Assembly (NCBI GenBank): GCA_003134655.1
Contig: PLBY01000154.1
Location: forward strand, 20,501 to 84,500
Origin: Acidobacteriaceae bacterium
GTDB taxonomy: Bacteria; Acidobacteriota; Terriglobia; Terriglobales; Acidobacteriaceae
Direction: 5' to 3'
Length of the DNA stretch: 64,000 nt
The notes beneath the pieces are model-generated. The model worked only from the letters and a program-made list of their open reading frames with translations. It ran no database searches and was not told where the DNA came from. Positions 36,422 to 45,791 of this stretch are shown piece by piece (the stretch's first letter is position 1; each line of letters starts with the position of its first letter). The translations under genes were made by a program, and so were the position numbers.

Positions 36422-39277
36422 ATGGCCCGAAAAGCGTCTCGAAATAAGCCTCAAAACAGGTCTCGAAATAAGTCTCGGATCAAGCATATGCGTCCACTAG
36501 CCGGCCTTCTGGCGGCGGGGCTGACCCTTCCGGGGCTCGCGGCTGGCCAGTCCAAGGAGTACCCGAAGTACTTTACAGGCCCGCAAAGGAACGGATCGTG
36601 GGTCGTCAGCGATGGCCAGATCATCACCCCGGCCGGCAACCAAGTCGACCTCGGCATCCGGGTCCGCGCGAAGGCCATCGCGCTGAACCCCAGTCACGGC
36701 AGTCACACCGCCGCCGTCCTCACCTTGGGCGCGTCGGAGGCGGTGGAGGTGTTCGATACCAACACCGGCCTTGTCCTGCAGAACTACAGCACGTTCGGAC
36801 AAGATTCGAGCGGCAGCTATAGCGGCATCGCCTATTCGGGGGACGGCAAGTCCCTGGTGTTCAGCCAGGACAGTAGCAATGTCACCATCGCCAAGGTCGA
36901 TGCAAACGGCTTGCTGGAAGATGACGCCCAGGTCTACGTGGCGCCGAGCAATTCCTTCATCACCTGCTTTCCGAACAGCCCAGTGGGCCCTTATGACAGA
37001 CCCTGTGGCACGTTCTATAGTCCGTGGACTTCTTACCCCGGCGGCGTTGCACTCTCAAAGGACGGCACCAGCGCCTACGCCCTGCTGAACCAGAACGATA
37101 CGCTCACCCAAATCGACCTGACCACGAAGCTGCAGGGTACCCAGATCCGCGTCGGCAACGCGCCGCACAGCATCGTGATCAACAGCGACGGCACGACCGC
37201 CTACGTCAGCAACGAGGGTGGCCGGGCCGCTACGGCGGCGGACTTCCAGATATACTCTGCTGGCACTGAGATCGTCGCCGACCCGGTGGTTGGCGCCGCG
37301 ATCACCGGCACCGTTTCTGTGGTTGATCTGGCCTCGATGACGGTCACCGCTACCATCTCGACCGGTCTGCACCCGACCGGGATGGCCTTCCACGGCCGGG
37401 ACTTGTTGGTCGCCAATGCCTATAGCGATACCATCTCGGTTATCAACACGACTACCAACGTGGTGGTGCAGACGATCAATCTGGCGCTGCCGATCGGAGT
37501 GCCCGGCCAAGCTCCGGCCTATGGCGCCGGGCCGAACTCGATCGCCGTCGACGGCAAGACCGGCACTGCCTATGTCGCGCTTTACAATGCCAACGCGATC
37601 GCGGTGGTCGACCTCAGCAAGAACGCGACGAATCCCGTCCTGGGCATGATCCCGGTAGCCTATGCGCCGAGCTCGGTCGTGCTGGACAAGGCCAATAACT
37701 CGCTCATCGTTGCCAACGACAAGGGCATCGGCACCCGTCTTTCTTACGAGTGCGACTACAACGTCTGCGACTACAATAGCCACCAGGACAATGGCACCGT
37801 CAGCATAGTCCCCGTACCGGATAGCGGGACCTTGGCGACGATGTCTACGCAGGTCTTCCAGAACAACCACTGGGATCTGACGCAAAATATCAACTCTGCC
37901 TCTGGTGGCAACCCGAAGGCCAAGCCGGTCGCACTCCCGAAACACATCGGCGATCCGTCGCTGATCAAGCACGTGTTCCTGATCGTCCGTGAAAACCGCA
38001 CCTATGATCAGATCTTGGGCGACGTGTCCGCCGGTTATGGCGAGCCGTCGTTGGCAGTGTTCGGCGGCCAGGACACGCCGAACGCGCATGCGCTGGTGAC
38101 GCGCTTCCCACTCTTGGACAATTTCTACGACCCGAGCCGCCAGTCGGCTGACGGTCATCAGTGGATCACCGAGGGCATGGCGCCCTACGCCGACGACATC
38201 CAGTCGCCCGACTGGAACCGCAGCTATCCCGGCGGGAACGCTGGCGATGCGCTCGCCTATCAGAACAAGGGCTTCCTGTTCTCGGAAGCGGCGGCCGCCG
38301 GACTGACGGTGAAGATCTATGGCGAATACGTCGAGAACGATTCGTTCCTGCAGCCGAACGGGTCGACCAGCGAGCCGAGTTGGACCGACTTTTACACCGA
38401 CTCGCAGAACTTCGAGAATGGCCTCGAGACGACGCTGTACTATCAGAACACGGTCCAGGCAGAGGCCTCTGTCCCGGCCGTTTCTAACCACCTCATCAAG
38501 AACTTCCCGCAGTTCGATCTGGGTATCCCCGACCAGTTCCGCGCCGATCTATGGGTGCAGGACTTTAACAAGGACGTCGCGGCCGGTACGGTGCCCGCGT
38601 TGAGCATCCTGTGGATCATGGACGACCACACCGGCGGCCCGCCGACTCCGGACGCCGAACAGGCCGATAACGACCTGGCCGTTGGGCGCATTATCGACTA
38701 CATCAGCCACAGCAACGTGTGGTCCACTTCCGCAATCTTCATTGAAGAGGACGACGCGCAGAACGGCGTTGACCACATCGACGGTCATCGCAGTCCAGGC
38801 TATATCGTCAGCCCATACGCCGTGCAGTTCGGAGCCACCGACCACACCTACTACACGCAGGTCAACATGACTCGGACGATGGAGCAAATCCTCGGTCTGA
38901 CGCCCATGAACCAGTTTGACCTCGTCGCGTCGCCAATGGGTACGGATTTCGTCAAGGGCACGCCGCCCGCGTCAAACTTCGACCCATGGACGCACGTTCC
39001 TAACCAGGTCCCGCTGGACCAGGGCGTTACAGCGCTCACGGACGACCCAAAGATGAGCCCTAAGGTCAAGCGAATGAGGGCTTCCTGGCTCCAGAAGAAG
39101 GCGCAGATCTTCGCTGGCAAACTGACCAAACCCGACTCCGAAGACCCGGAGACCGTCAACCACCTGAACTGGTACATGTCGACCGGGTTTACGCGACCCT
39201 ATCCCGGCGAGAGCGCGGTTCGTCCCCCGAGCGAGTTCAATCGCCCGGCACCTACCAAGGCTGACGACGACGACTAA
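36422..39277 (+). CDS. exported beta-propeller/phosphoesterase (YncE-like + phospholipase C family)
   Basis: 951 residues from ATG at 36422, with a GGAG eight bases upstream. A basic leader with repeated S-R-N-K blocks precedes a signal peptide (LAGLLAAGLTLPGLAAG). Residues about 60-480 are a YncE/NHL-like seven-bladed propeller (GGVALSKDGTSAYALLNQND, AYVSNEGG, VANAYSDTISVINT). Residues about 520-900 are a phosphoesterase of the PF04185 type: HVFLIVRENRTYDQILGDVS near its start, SADGHQWITEGMAPY, ILWIMDDHTGG, FIEEDDAQNGVDHIDGHRSP. It is likely a periplasmic phosphatase or phospholipase that frees phosphate, consistent with the upstream Pho box and a strong terminator behind. Confidence 0.85.
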   Translation: MARKASRNKPQNRSRNKSRIKHMRPLAGLLAAGLTLPGLAAGQSKEYPKYFTGPQRNGSWVVSDGQIITPAGNQVDLGIRVRAKAIALNPSHGSHTAAVLTLGASEAVEVFDTNTGLVLQNYSTFGQDSSGSYSGIAYSGDGKSLVFSQDSSNVTIAKVDANGLLEDDAQVYVAPSNSFITCFPNSPVGPYDRPCGTFYSPWTSYPGGVALSKDGTSAYALLNQNDTLTQIDLTTKLQGTQIRVGNAPHSIVINSDGTTAYVSNEGGRAATAADFQIYSAGTEIVADPVVGAAITGTVSVVDLASMTVTATISTGLHPTGMAFHGRDLLVANAYSDTISVINTTTNVVVQTINLALPIGVPGQAPAYGAGPNSIAVDGKTGTAYVALYNANAIAVVDLSKNATNPVLGMIPVAYAPSSVVLDKANNSLIVANDKGIGTRLSYECDYNVCDYNSHQDNGTVSIVPVPDSGTLATMSTQVFQNNHWDLTQNINSASGGNPKAKPVALPKHIGDPSLIKHVFLIVRENRTYDQILGDVSAGYGEPSLAVFGGQDTPNAHALVTRFPLLDNFYDPSRQSADGHQWITEGMAPYADDIQSPDWNRSYPGGNAGDALAYQNKGFLFSEAAAAGLTVKIYGEYVENDSFLQPNGSTSEPSWTDFYTDSQNFENGLETTLYYQNTVQAEASVPAVSNHLIKNFPQFDLGIPDQFRADLWVQDFNKDVAAGTVPALSILWIMDDHTGGPPTPDAEQADNDLAVGRIIDYISHSNVWSTSAIFIEEDDAQNGVDHIDGHRSPGYIVSPYAVQFGATDHTYYTQVNMTRTMEQILGLTPMNQFDLVASPMGTDFVKGTPPASNFDPWTHVPNQVPLDQGVTALTDDPKMSPKVKRMRASWLQKKAQIFAGKLTKPDSEDPETVNHLNWYMSTGFTRPYPGESAVRPPSEFNRPAPTKADDDD

Positions 39278-39299
39278 AATACGTTCCGACTGTAACCAC

Positions 39300-39332
39300 C
39301 CTCTCCCCAATGACCGGGGAGAGGCTTTTTTG
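39300..39332 (+). terminator. rho-independent terminator of the phosphoesterase gene
   Basis: CCTCTCCCC (39300-39308) pairs with GGGGAGAGG (39316-39324), a 9-bp stem with 7-base loop, followed by CTTTTTTG. It isolates the Pho-box unit from the TonB receptor that starts 25 bases later. Confidence 0.9.
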
Positions 39333-39356
39333 TTCAATTGCTGAGTGGAGTTCCAC

Positions 39357-42300
39357 ATGCGTCAATTGAATCGTTTTATTCGGCGTTTCTGCCATCAGAT
39401 CAGAGGATCTCTCTTAGTAGCGTTGACTTGCGGCGCAGCGATGGCGCAGACAGCCGTCAACAGCGGCCTCTTACGGGGGCTCACCGCCGACAGCACCGGA
39501 GCCGTGATTGCTAACGCGACGATTACGCTTGTTTCTCGTGCGACAGCCACGGCAGTGACGCGCAATTCAAACTCCGCGGGCATGTTTGTTTTTTCGGCGC
39601 AGCCCGTTGGCAGGTATTCGATGGAGGTAAAGGCGGATGGATTCCGCACTCAAGTTATCAATCGGGTGGATGTGCAGGTGGGCCAAACCACCTCGGTGAA
39701 TGTTCGGCTGCAACCAGGCGCGGGGAGCGAGTCGATGACAGTAATCGGTGAGTCTCCCCTGCTTCGGACCGAGGAATCGGACCTAAGTTCGGTGGTGAAC
39801 CGGGAAATGCTTGACGGTCTGCCACTCAGTGGGCGCCGATTCCTGGACTTCGCTTTGCTTGTCCCCAACGCCTCGCCAGACGGGCAACAGGGTTTGGTGA
39901 CCGTTGCTGGGGAGCAGGGAGGCCAAGACACCGGATATGCCAATGCCAACGGCGCCAATTCGTTTACAGTGGACGGCGCGAGTGCAACCAGCAATTACTT
40001 CGGAGCAGCCCGTGGCGGCGAACGTGTTCCTTACGTTTTTGGCGAAAATGCCATCGAAGAATTCCAGGTCGCGGTTTCCCCATATCGCGCCGAATACGGT
40101 GGGGCGGCCACGGGTTTCGTAAACGTCGTGACCCGCTCGGGCAGCAACGGCTTACATGGCGGCGCTTTCTATTACAACCGCAATTCCGGAACCGGCGCGA
40201 ACGATGCGGTGGACAAGGTAGCCGGCATTCCTCGGCCAGTGAATGTGCTGCAGCAATTTGGCGGCAGCCTCGGCGGACCGATCGTACACCATCACGCTTG
40301 GTTCCTCGCCGATTATGAGCAGCAAAGACAAGAGAATCCGATCTCGGTAATCAATCCCGCGTTTGCAGATGTGAGCCAAACTGATTTCCAGGTGCCCGCC
40401 AACGTGCAGCTTCCGGCCCCCAACGGATCGCTCCCAGTTCCTGGAAACATCAGCGCGCCAGATCCCTCGAACTCAACTTACCTGCAGCAGGTGTCGAATG
40501 CGTTAAATGCTATCGACTCGAACTTAGGCGTGCGGCAACGATTTCGGAATGACTGGTCGTCGTTCACCAGGTTCGATTACCACGACGCCAAAGACGACCG
40601 CTTCTATCTCACTCTGAATTGGAACCGCTTTGATTCGCCCAGCGGGATGATTACGGCGAGCAACACGCCCATGTACGGGATTAGCACGTTGGCCAACAGC
40701 TTCGTTCGGGACTACCATGCCAGTCTTGGATGGAGTCACGCCTTTGGCAGCAGTCTGCTGAACGAATTGCGCTCCAGCTTCTCACGCGATGATCAATTCT
40801 CAACTCCTACTGGGCTGGTGAACCCCGTCCTCCCGAGTGTGGCGCTGCTCCCCACGGGTGGCGAGGACGCAGGTGGCAGCGAACTTGAACTGGGCAATGC
40901 CGGTTTTGCTGGCGGGCGCACCAATGAAGCCTTCTGGCAACTTTCTGATCATCTGAGTTACCTGCGGAGAAAGCACACGCTGAAGTTCGGAGCGGAGTTC
41001 ACTCGTGCTCACGTGACTGACTTGGCCTTTGGCGGCTTCGATCCCGATGCTCAAGCACAAAACGGAACCTTTCGGGGTACCTATAGCTTTTCCAGCTTGA
41101 CCAACTTCGCCCTCGGGATTTACGACAATTTCTTCCAAAGCACCGGCCAACCGAAGTTTTCGTTCAACGTGCCGTACCTGGGTTTCTATTTGCAGGATAC
41201 CTACCAGGTCAGTCTGCGCCTGACCGTCGACTTCGGTGTGCGCGAAGACTTCCAAATCTATCCGCAGCCGAAGGAAAACCCGGCATTCCCGTTGACCGGT
41301 CAGTTTCCCAATCGGTACCAGCGCATCACACCCAGGGTGGGATTCGCTTGGCAACCGCTCGGCAAGACTGTGATCCGTGGCGGCTTTGGAATGTTCTACG
41401 AAAACCTCAATGGCCTGAACTACCGCAACGCCGTGGTATCGAATGGATTGTTATCGCAGCAGGCTTCGGTTTCACTTGGGTACGACTCAAACCTATCGCC
41501 CGACCAGCAGATTGCAATCTTTCCCCACCAGATTACCGATCTTTCGAAATTCTCAGCCCCCGACATTTCTTTGGTGGATCCGCATTTCCGATTCCCTTAC
41601 ATCTTGCAAGGAAGCCTGCAGATTGAACGCGAGATCCTGCCAGAGACTGTGGTTACAGTTGGGACCACATGGACGCACGGAATTCATTTGATTTCTTCCA
41701 GCGCCTTTGATTTGAATCTCAATTCCCCTTCTGGCAATACTACGTACACCCTTTGTCCCTCAGGAGCTACGAATGTAAGCCAGTGCGCTGGCGGCCGCTC
41801 TGTCGTGCTTCCGACTCTGGACTCCGGTTTTCTTACCGAGGGGCGGCTTACCCCCAACTTGGGCCAAATCAATGCTCTGATTTCGCCAGGCATTAATAAC
41901 TACAATTCCTTTTTCGTGCAGGCGCAGCGTCGTTTTCATCATGGTCTGGAATTCCAGACCGCCTATACACTCTCAAAAAATACCATGTCGAGCGGTGTGG
42001 ATTTCAACAATCAATTTGATTTCAGCAATACACACGCACCTTATCTTATTGATCAGCGCCATCGCCTCTCGATCGCCGGGATCTTCGAGCCTGCTCTCGG
42101 CTCTCACCTGCAGTCAGGTGTCTGGCGGGGCGCGTTATCGAACTGGAGGATCAGCACGGTGATGCAGTTCGCATCCGGTCGTCCCTACGCTCCACTGATC
42201 GATGTTTCGTGCGCCGCTGACAACGTCAGTCAAGGCTGCCCTGATAATGCTCCGCAAAATGCCATCAACAACACTGCAGCTCTGCAGTCCACGGCTAACT

Positions 42301-42659
42301 CAGCTCTTGGCATCAATGGCGGCAGCCCGAGTCCCATGGTCGGCCTGGATTCGTTCTACGGTCCCTGGACTCAGCAAATCGACCTGGCGCTGGCACGCAG
42401 GTTCAATGTCACCGAGCGCCACTCGATCACGTTTGAGGTGCAGGCTTTCAATCTGCTGAATCATGCGAATTACTATGTCCAGAACGGAACGGGCGTGAGC
42501 CAAATCCAGTATGAGCCTTTCGGCTCAACCTGTGGAGACGGCCAGAGCGTAGACCAACACTGCTACCTAGTCCCGCGGCAAGGGTTCGGTTCGCTGCTCG
42601 TGATCAATGCGCTCAATGGCCCAAGGGTGCTGCAGTTCGCCATGAAATGGAGTTTCTGA
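39357..42659 (+). CDS. TonB-dependent receptor (Oar-like)
   Basis: 1100 residues from ATG at 39357 (GTGGAG six bases upstream). Signal peptide to AMAQ, carboxypeptidase-regulatory-like domain at about 30-115 (LRGLTADSTGAVIANATITL, FVFSAQPVGRYSMEVKADGF), TonB plug at about 125-240 (VNREMLDGLPLSGRRFLDFA, NSFTVDGASATSNYFG, AIEEFQVAVSPYRAEYGGA, GFVNVVTRSGSNGLHGGAFY), then a barrel with QDTYQVSLRLTVDFGVREDF and an RQGFGSLL...MKWSF end. It lies in the outer membrane; ligand unknown. It sits alone between a terminator and a 355-base gap. Confidence 0.92.
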   Translation: MRQLNRFIRRFCHQIRGSLLVALTCGAAMAQTAVNSGLLRGLTADSTGAVIANATITLVSRATATAVTRNSNSAGMFVFSAQPVGRYSMEVKADGFRTQVINRVDVQVGQTTSVNVRLQPGAGSESMTVIGESPLLRTEESDLSSVVNREMLDGLPLSGRRFLDFALLVPNASPDGQQGLVTVAGEQGGQDTGYANANGANSFTVDGASATSNYFGAARGGERVPYVFGENAIEEFQVAVSPYRAEYGGAATGFVNVVTRSGSNGLHGGAFYYNRNSGTGANDAVDKVAGIPRPVNVLQQFGGSLGGPIVHHHAWFLADYEQQRQENPISVINPAFADVSQTDFQVPANVQLPAPNGSLPVPGNISAPDPSNSTYLQQVSNALNAIDSNLGVRQRFRNDWSSFTRFDYHDAKDDRFYLTLNWNRFDSPSGMITASNTPMYGISTLANSFVRDYHASLGWSHAFGSSLLNELRSSFSRDDQFSTPTGLVNPVLPSVALLPTGGEDAGGSELELGNAGFAGGRTNEAFWQLSDHLSYLRRKHTLKFGAEFTRAHVTDLAFGGFDPDAQAQNGTFRGTYSFSSLTNFALGIYDNFFQSTGQPKFSFNVPYLGFYLQDTYQVSLRLTVDFGVREDFQIYPQPKENPAFPLTGQFPNRYQRITPRVGFAWQPLGKTVIRGGFGMFYENLNGLNYRNAVVSNGLLSQQASVSLGYDSNLSPDQQIAIFPHQITDLSKFSAPDISLVDPHFRFPYILQGSLQIEREILPETVVTVGTTWTHGIHLISSSAFDLNLNSPSGNTTYTLCPSGATNVSQCAGGRSVVLPTLDSGFLTEGRLTPNLGQINALISPGINNYNSFFVQAQRRFHHGLEFQTAYTLSKNTMSSGVDFNNQFDFSNTHAPYLIDQRHRLSIAGIFEPALGSHLQSGVWRGALSNWRISTVMQFASGRPYAPLIDVSCAADNVSQGCPDNAPQNAINNTAALQSTANSALGINGGSPSPMVGLDSFYGPWTQQIDLALARRFNVTERHSITFEVQAFNLLNHANYYVQNGTGVSQIQYEPFGSTCGDGQSVDQHCYLVPRQGFGSLLVINALNGPRVLQFAMKWSF

Positions 42660-43014
42660 AGACTTGGCGGGAGTAGGTTGCGCACGCAAAGCGGCGGAGC
42701 TCCGGGATTGCCACGGGCGAACTGTGCTAGTGCGCCGCAAGGGGCTGCACGGAAGTTATGCCCCAGAACAAACTTTCAACGACGCGGGCCAGAAGTCGGC
42801 TTCGGGGAAATCGCCGTTGATCTCCCCCAAGTCCGTTTGTGGATAACTCTCGGTTGGCCGACATCCAACCCAAGCATGGTGAGTCGGCACCTCTCGGATA
42901 CGAAGCCAGAGATTGGGCGCTTCGCTGAAGCGATCTAATCGCGCGGTTTGAACTCCGCCCGATCCGAAACTCTAAATCGATCGGAGTAGACGGGTTGATT
43001 CAGGACCACCGCGG
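42660..43014. other. intergenic region with dispersed repeat copy
   Basis: 355 bases between the TonB receptor and the end of the minus-strand cytochrome operon. It contains only the repeat copy at 42789-42866; no gene is seen. Confidence 0.5.
42789..42866 (+). repeat. dispersed intergenic inverted repeat, copy 2
   Basis: CCAGAAGTCGGCTTCGGGGA, then GTTGATCTCCCCCAAGTCCG, then TTGTGGATAACT and GGCCGACATCC. The arms CCAGAA/TTGTGG and GGCTT/AAGTC can fold on themselves. It aligns with the copies at 47891 and 55667. Confidence 0.65.
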
Positions 43015-43737
43015 TCAGTGTTTGGTGGCAGGAGGCTGATAGGGCGGGTCAGCGACAGCTCTTATATAGGCCACAACGGCTTTGATCTGTGCTTGTGTCA
43101 GAGTATTTCGATATGCCGGGGTCTGGGGGGACTTTCCTAACGCTGGCCCGCCGTCGGCTATGACTTTGATCAAGTCAGCGTCCGACATGCTATTCAGCGT
43201 GTTCCCGTCCGTGAACTGATGGGGGAGCGGAGGAGTAAGGTTGTCGAGGTTCGACACCCGCTCGGGAGTCGACTCCGGATCATGGCAGGTCGTGCAGTAC
43301 TTGTAGCTGACTTCCTTGCCTACCTTCTCCTGATATCCCAGCGCAATCTCACGCACGTTAATCGTCGTGCTTCCTCCGCCGGCTTTGGGAGCGTCGGCGA
43401 CCAGTTCGTAGCCTCCCGGGATGCCGCCAAGTTGAACCGAAACGCTCACCTGTCCGCTGGCGTCAGAAAGGGCCTCGGCGGGAGTCAGCACAAGTCCTTC
43501 GCCGTGAAATGAGACCAACGCGCCAGCCAGTGCGCTCCCATCGGCCCCATTCACTTGCACCACAACCGGATCGGCCAACTTCGAACCGACACCAGCCGCC
43601 TGCTTATCTCCGCTCACCAGCACAATCTGCGCTCCGTAGACTTTAGAAGAGAGAGGGGGATTCAGGTTGCTGCGCTTCGTACAGCCCAACGGAACAATAA
43701 GCAGGAAAGTGAGGCAGGCAACACGGAGGCATCTCAC
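43015..43737 (-). CDS. cytochrome c lipoprotein with Ig-like domain
   Basis: 240 residues. A lipoprotein signal ends at LLIVPLGC. Residues about 30-130 are a bacterial Ig-like (invasin/Big_1) domain (VVVQVNGADGSALAGALVSF). The C-terminal part has one haem site CTTCH and a late region NTLTQAQIKAVVAYIRAVADPP that fits a class I cytochrome c (last helix), with M of SMSDADLIK as a possible axial ligand. It overlaps the octaheme gene stop by four bases (ATGA) and should be a periplasmic electron carrier of the same complex. Confidence 0.85.
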   Translation of the reverse strand: MRCLRVACLTFLLIVPLGCTKRSNLNPPLSSKVYGAQIVLVSGDKQAAGVGSKLADPVVVQVNGADGSALAGALVSFHGEGLVLTPAEALSDASGQVSVSVQLGGIPGGYELVADAPKAGGGSTTINVREIALGYQEKVGKEVSYKYCTTCHDPESTPERVSNLDNLTPPLPHQFTDGNTLNSMSDADLIKVIADGGPALGKSPQTPAYRNTLTQAQIKAVVAYIRAVADPPYQPPATKH

Positions 43738-45791
43738 TTCAGGCCTCCCTTCTTATGCTCCTTCAGCGTCGCCAAGAAAGCCGTCAAGTCTCGGGCTTCG
43801 TTGTCGCTAAGGCTAAAGTTTGGCATCGGCGTCCCAGGAAGCAGGGCGTTGGGATTCTTCAGCCAGCGATACATCCAGACCGGAGTCAACCGGTCTCCCA
43901 CTCCCGCCAGCGCTGGACCCACGTAACCCTTGTCCTTCTTGTAATCCGCGATGTGGCAAGACTGGCAGGCATACTTGCTGTAGAAGAGTTGCTTTCCCCT
44001 CGTGGCCGCATCGGAGTTCAGAGTACTCAGGTCCAGAGCCTGCGAGTCAAAACCCGACGCCTGATATGCCGACAGCATGTAGTCCGAGAGGCCCTTGATC
44101 TCCGCGTCGCTCAAATTGAACTTAGGCATTCTCCGGATCAATGCCGGACGCAGGGTATTGGGATTCTTCATGAAATCTAGCAGCCATGCCCGATTGACTG
44201 CGCTTCCTTCAAAAGTCAAATCGGGAGCCATGTCTCCGCCATTTCCGTTGATGGCGTGGCAACTCTGACAACGGAGGTCTTCCATCAAGCGGCCCGCATC
44301 TCCACCCGGATGATATTTCGGATGTGGGGAAGATCGGACCAGTTCCGGGGGCATGGTGACAGCACGATCGGTTTGGGCCAACAACGCGGTGGTGAGAGCT
44401 TCGATCTGTCCGTCCGTGAGACTGAAGTTCGGCATCTTCAGGGCGGGGCCGAAGGCCCGCGGATCGTGAATCTTGCCCGCGATATAGTCTGGCAGCGTTT
44501 CCGGCATGCCACGGAGGAAGCCCACCTGGAACAGTGGTTTGCTGCCGATCCGGGATAGATCAGGAGCAAAACTCTCCGGCGGATTCACGCCGTTGATGCG
44601 GTGGCAGGCTACACAACCGTAGTCGCTTACCAGCTTCTTGCCCCGGGCGATGCTTTGCGCATCAGACGCGGGCAGATGCACGTTCGCCAACAGATCGTCG
44701 TCCTTCTTACTCAGCAGAAAGCTGGAAAGCAAAGCGATCTGTTTTTCGTCGAGCCGGTAGCGCGGCATGCGCGTCTTCGGATCGTATCCTTGAGGCGCCC
44801 GCAGCCAGCGGCGAAGCCAGTCCGGGTTTACTTTATTGCCGGCCCTTGTCAATTCGGGCGCCATCTCTCCGCCCACCAGGTTCCCTGCGGCATTCTGAAT
44901 CGCGTGGCAGGAGGCACAGAACAACGTTCCATACAGGCTGGTGCCCTCCTGCACCGTATCACTGCCAGGCAGCGACGCGACGCTCTTGGGAAGTTCCTTG
45001 GCGGAATTGTCTGAGGACGTGCTCTGTGCGACCAAGAAAGACGCGATGTCGGACGATTCCTGGTCGCTGAAGCGGTAGTTCGGCATGGTGGCCGAAGCTG
45101 CATACGCCTGGGGATTTTTGGTCCACGCAAAAATCCACTCCCGCGTAGTTTTTTCGGCGACGTGCTCCAACGACGGCGGCTCGTCTACCGGAGCGACCAA
45201 TGTACCGTCCGGCTGGGTGATGGCGTGGCAGTGAGCGCAACCGTAGCGCGCCAACAGCCGTCGCCCCAGATTAAGCTGAGGCGTGCCCTCAAGGGCGTCC
45301 ATGTGACACTGGCCGCACGAAGACTCGAGATAACGTACCGGCAATATCGGCTGCTCCCATGCCTTGGTGCTGTAGTGCGACTCTTGGACGGTTGTGGCAG
45401 CTCCCTGCCCGTGATGGCAAACGACACAGCCAAACTCCGTGAGCGAGTGCGGCATCGCAGGATGCGGACGGAAGGGTTCCTTACGCACGTCACTGAGGCT
45501 TGCTTCCTGCAAGGCCACATGGCACGTTGTGCAGCGATCGACCACGCGCTGCTCGGGAATCCATATCTGGTGAATGCCGCTTTCAAATCGCCGCTGCAAA
45601 CGCCCCGCATCCGGCCTGGTGCGGATGAAATGCGAGTACTCTTCTTGGTAATGGCGCCACTGGCTGAAGAAATCTTTGGTGGGAGCAATTGCTGAGACAA
45701 TCGCCAGCAGTACGCTCACCGAAGCAAAGCGGCGAGGCGCTGTTCCTACAAAGAAACGCCAGACTCCTCCGAATTGATTTCTCAAACTCAC
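43734..45791 (-). CDS. octaheme cytochrome c, membrane-anchored
   Basis: 685 residues with an N-terminal membrane helix (SVSVLLAIVSAIAP) and eight C-x-x-C-H sites: CTTCH, CVVCH, CGQCH, CAHCH, CASCH, CVACH, CQSCH and CQSCH. The C-terminal half is a chain of class I cytochrome c modules, each with a P-x-[FY]-x-[FL]-[ST]-D and a terminal helix (IASFLVAQS, LLSSFLLSK, LTTALLAQ, GLSDYMLSAY, LTAFLATL). It starts directly at the cytochrome b stop. It should replace cytochrome c1 as electron exit of a Rieske/cytochrome b complex. The haem count is far above the usual one or two. Confidence 0.9.
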   Translation of the reverse strand: MSLRNQFGGVWRFFVGTAPRRFASVSVLLAIVSAIAPTKDFFSQWRHYQEEYSHFIRTRPDAGRLQRRFESGIHQIWIPEQRVVDRCTTCHVALQEASLSDVRKEPFRPHPAMPHSLTEFGCVVCHHGQGAATTVQESHYSTKAWEQPILPVRYLESSCGQCHMDALEGTPQLNLGRRLLARYGCAHCHAITQPDGTLVAPVDEPPSLEHVAEKTTREWIFAWTKNPQAYAASATMPNYRFSDQESSDIASFLVAQSTSSDNSAKELPKSVASLPGSDTVQEGTSLYGTLFCASCHAIQNAAGNLVGGEMAPELTRAGNKVNPDWLRRWLRAPQGYDPKTRMPRYRLDEKQIALLSSFLLSKKDDDLLANVHLPASDAQSIARGKKLVSDYGCVACHRINGVNPPESFAPDLSRIGSKPLFQVGFLRGMPETLPDYIAGKIHDPRAFGPALKMPNFSLTDGQIEALTTALLAQTDRAVTMPPELVRSSPHPKYHPGGDAGRLMEDLRCQSCHAINGNGGDMAPDLTFEGSAVNRAWLLDFMKNPNTLRPALIRRMPKFNLSDAEIKGLSDYMLSAYQASGFDSQALDLSTLNSDAATRGKQLFYSKYACQSCHIADYKKDKGYVGPALAGVGDRLTPVWMYRWLKNPNALLPGTPMPNFSLSDNEARDLTAFLATLKEHKKGGLK

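Noticed and set aside
37055..38491. 478-codon antisense frame over the phosphoesterase
   Set aside because: High-GC shadow frame with repetitive R/V/G composition; the plus-strand product is a recognised family.
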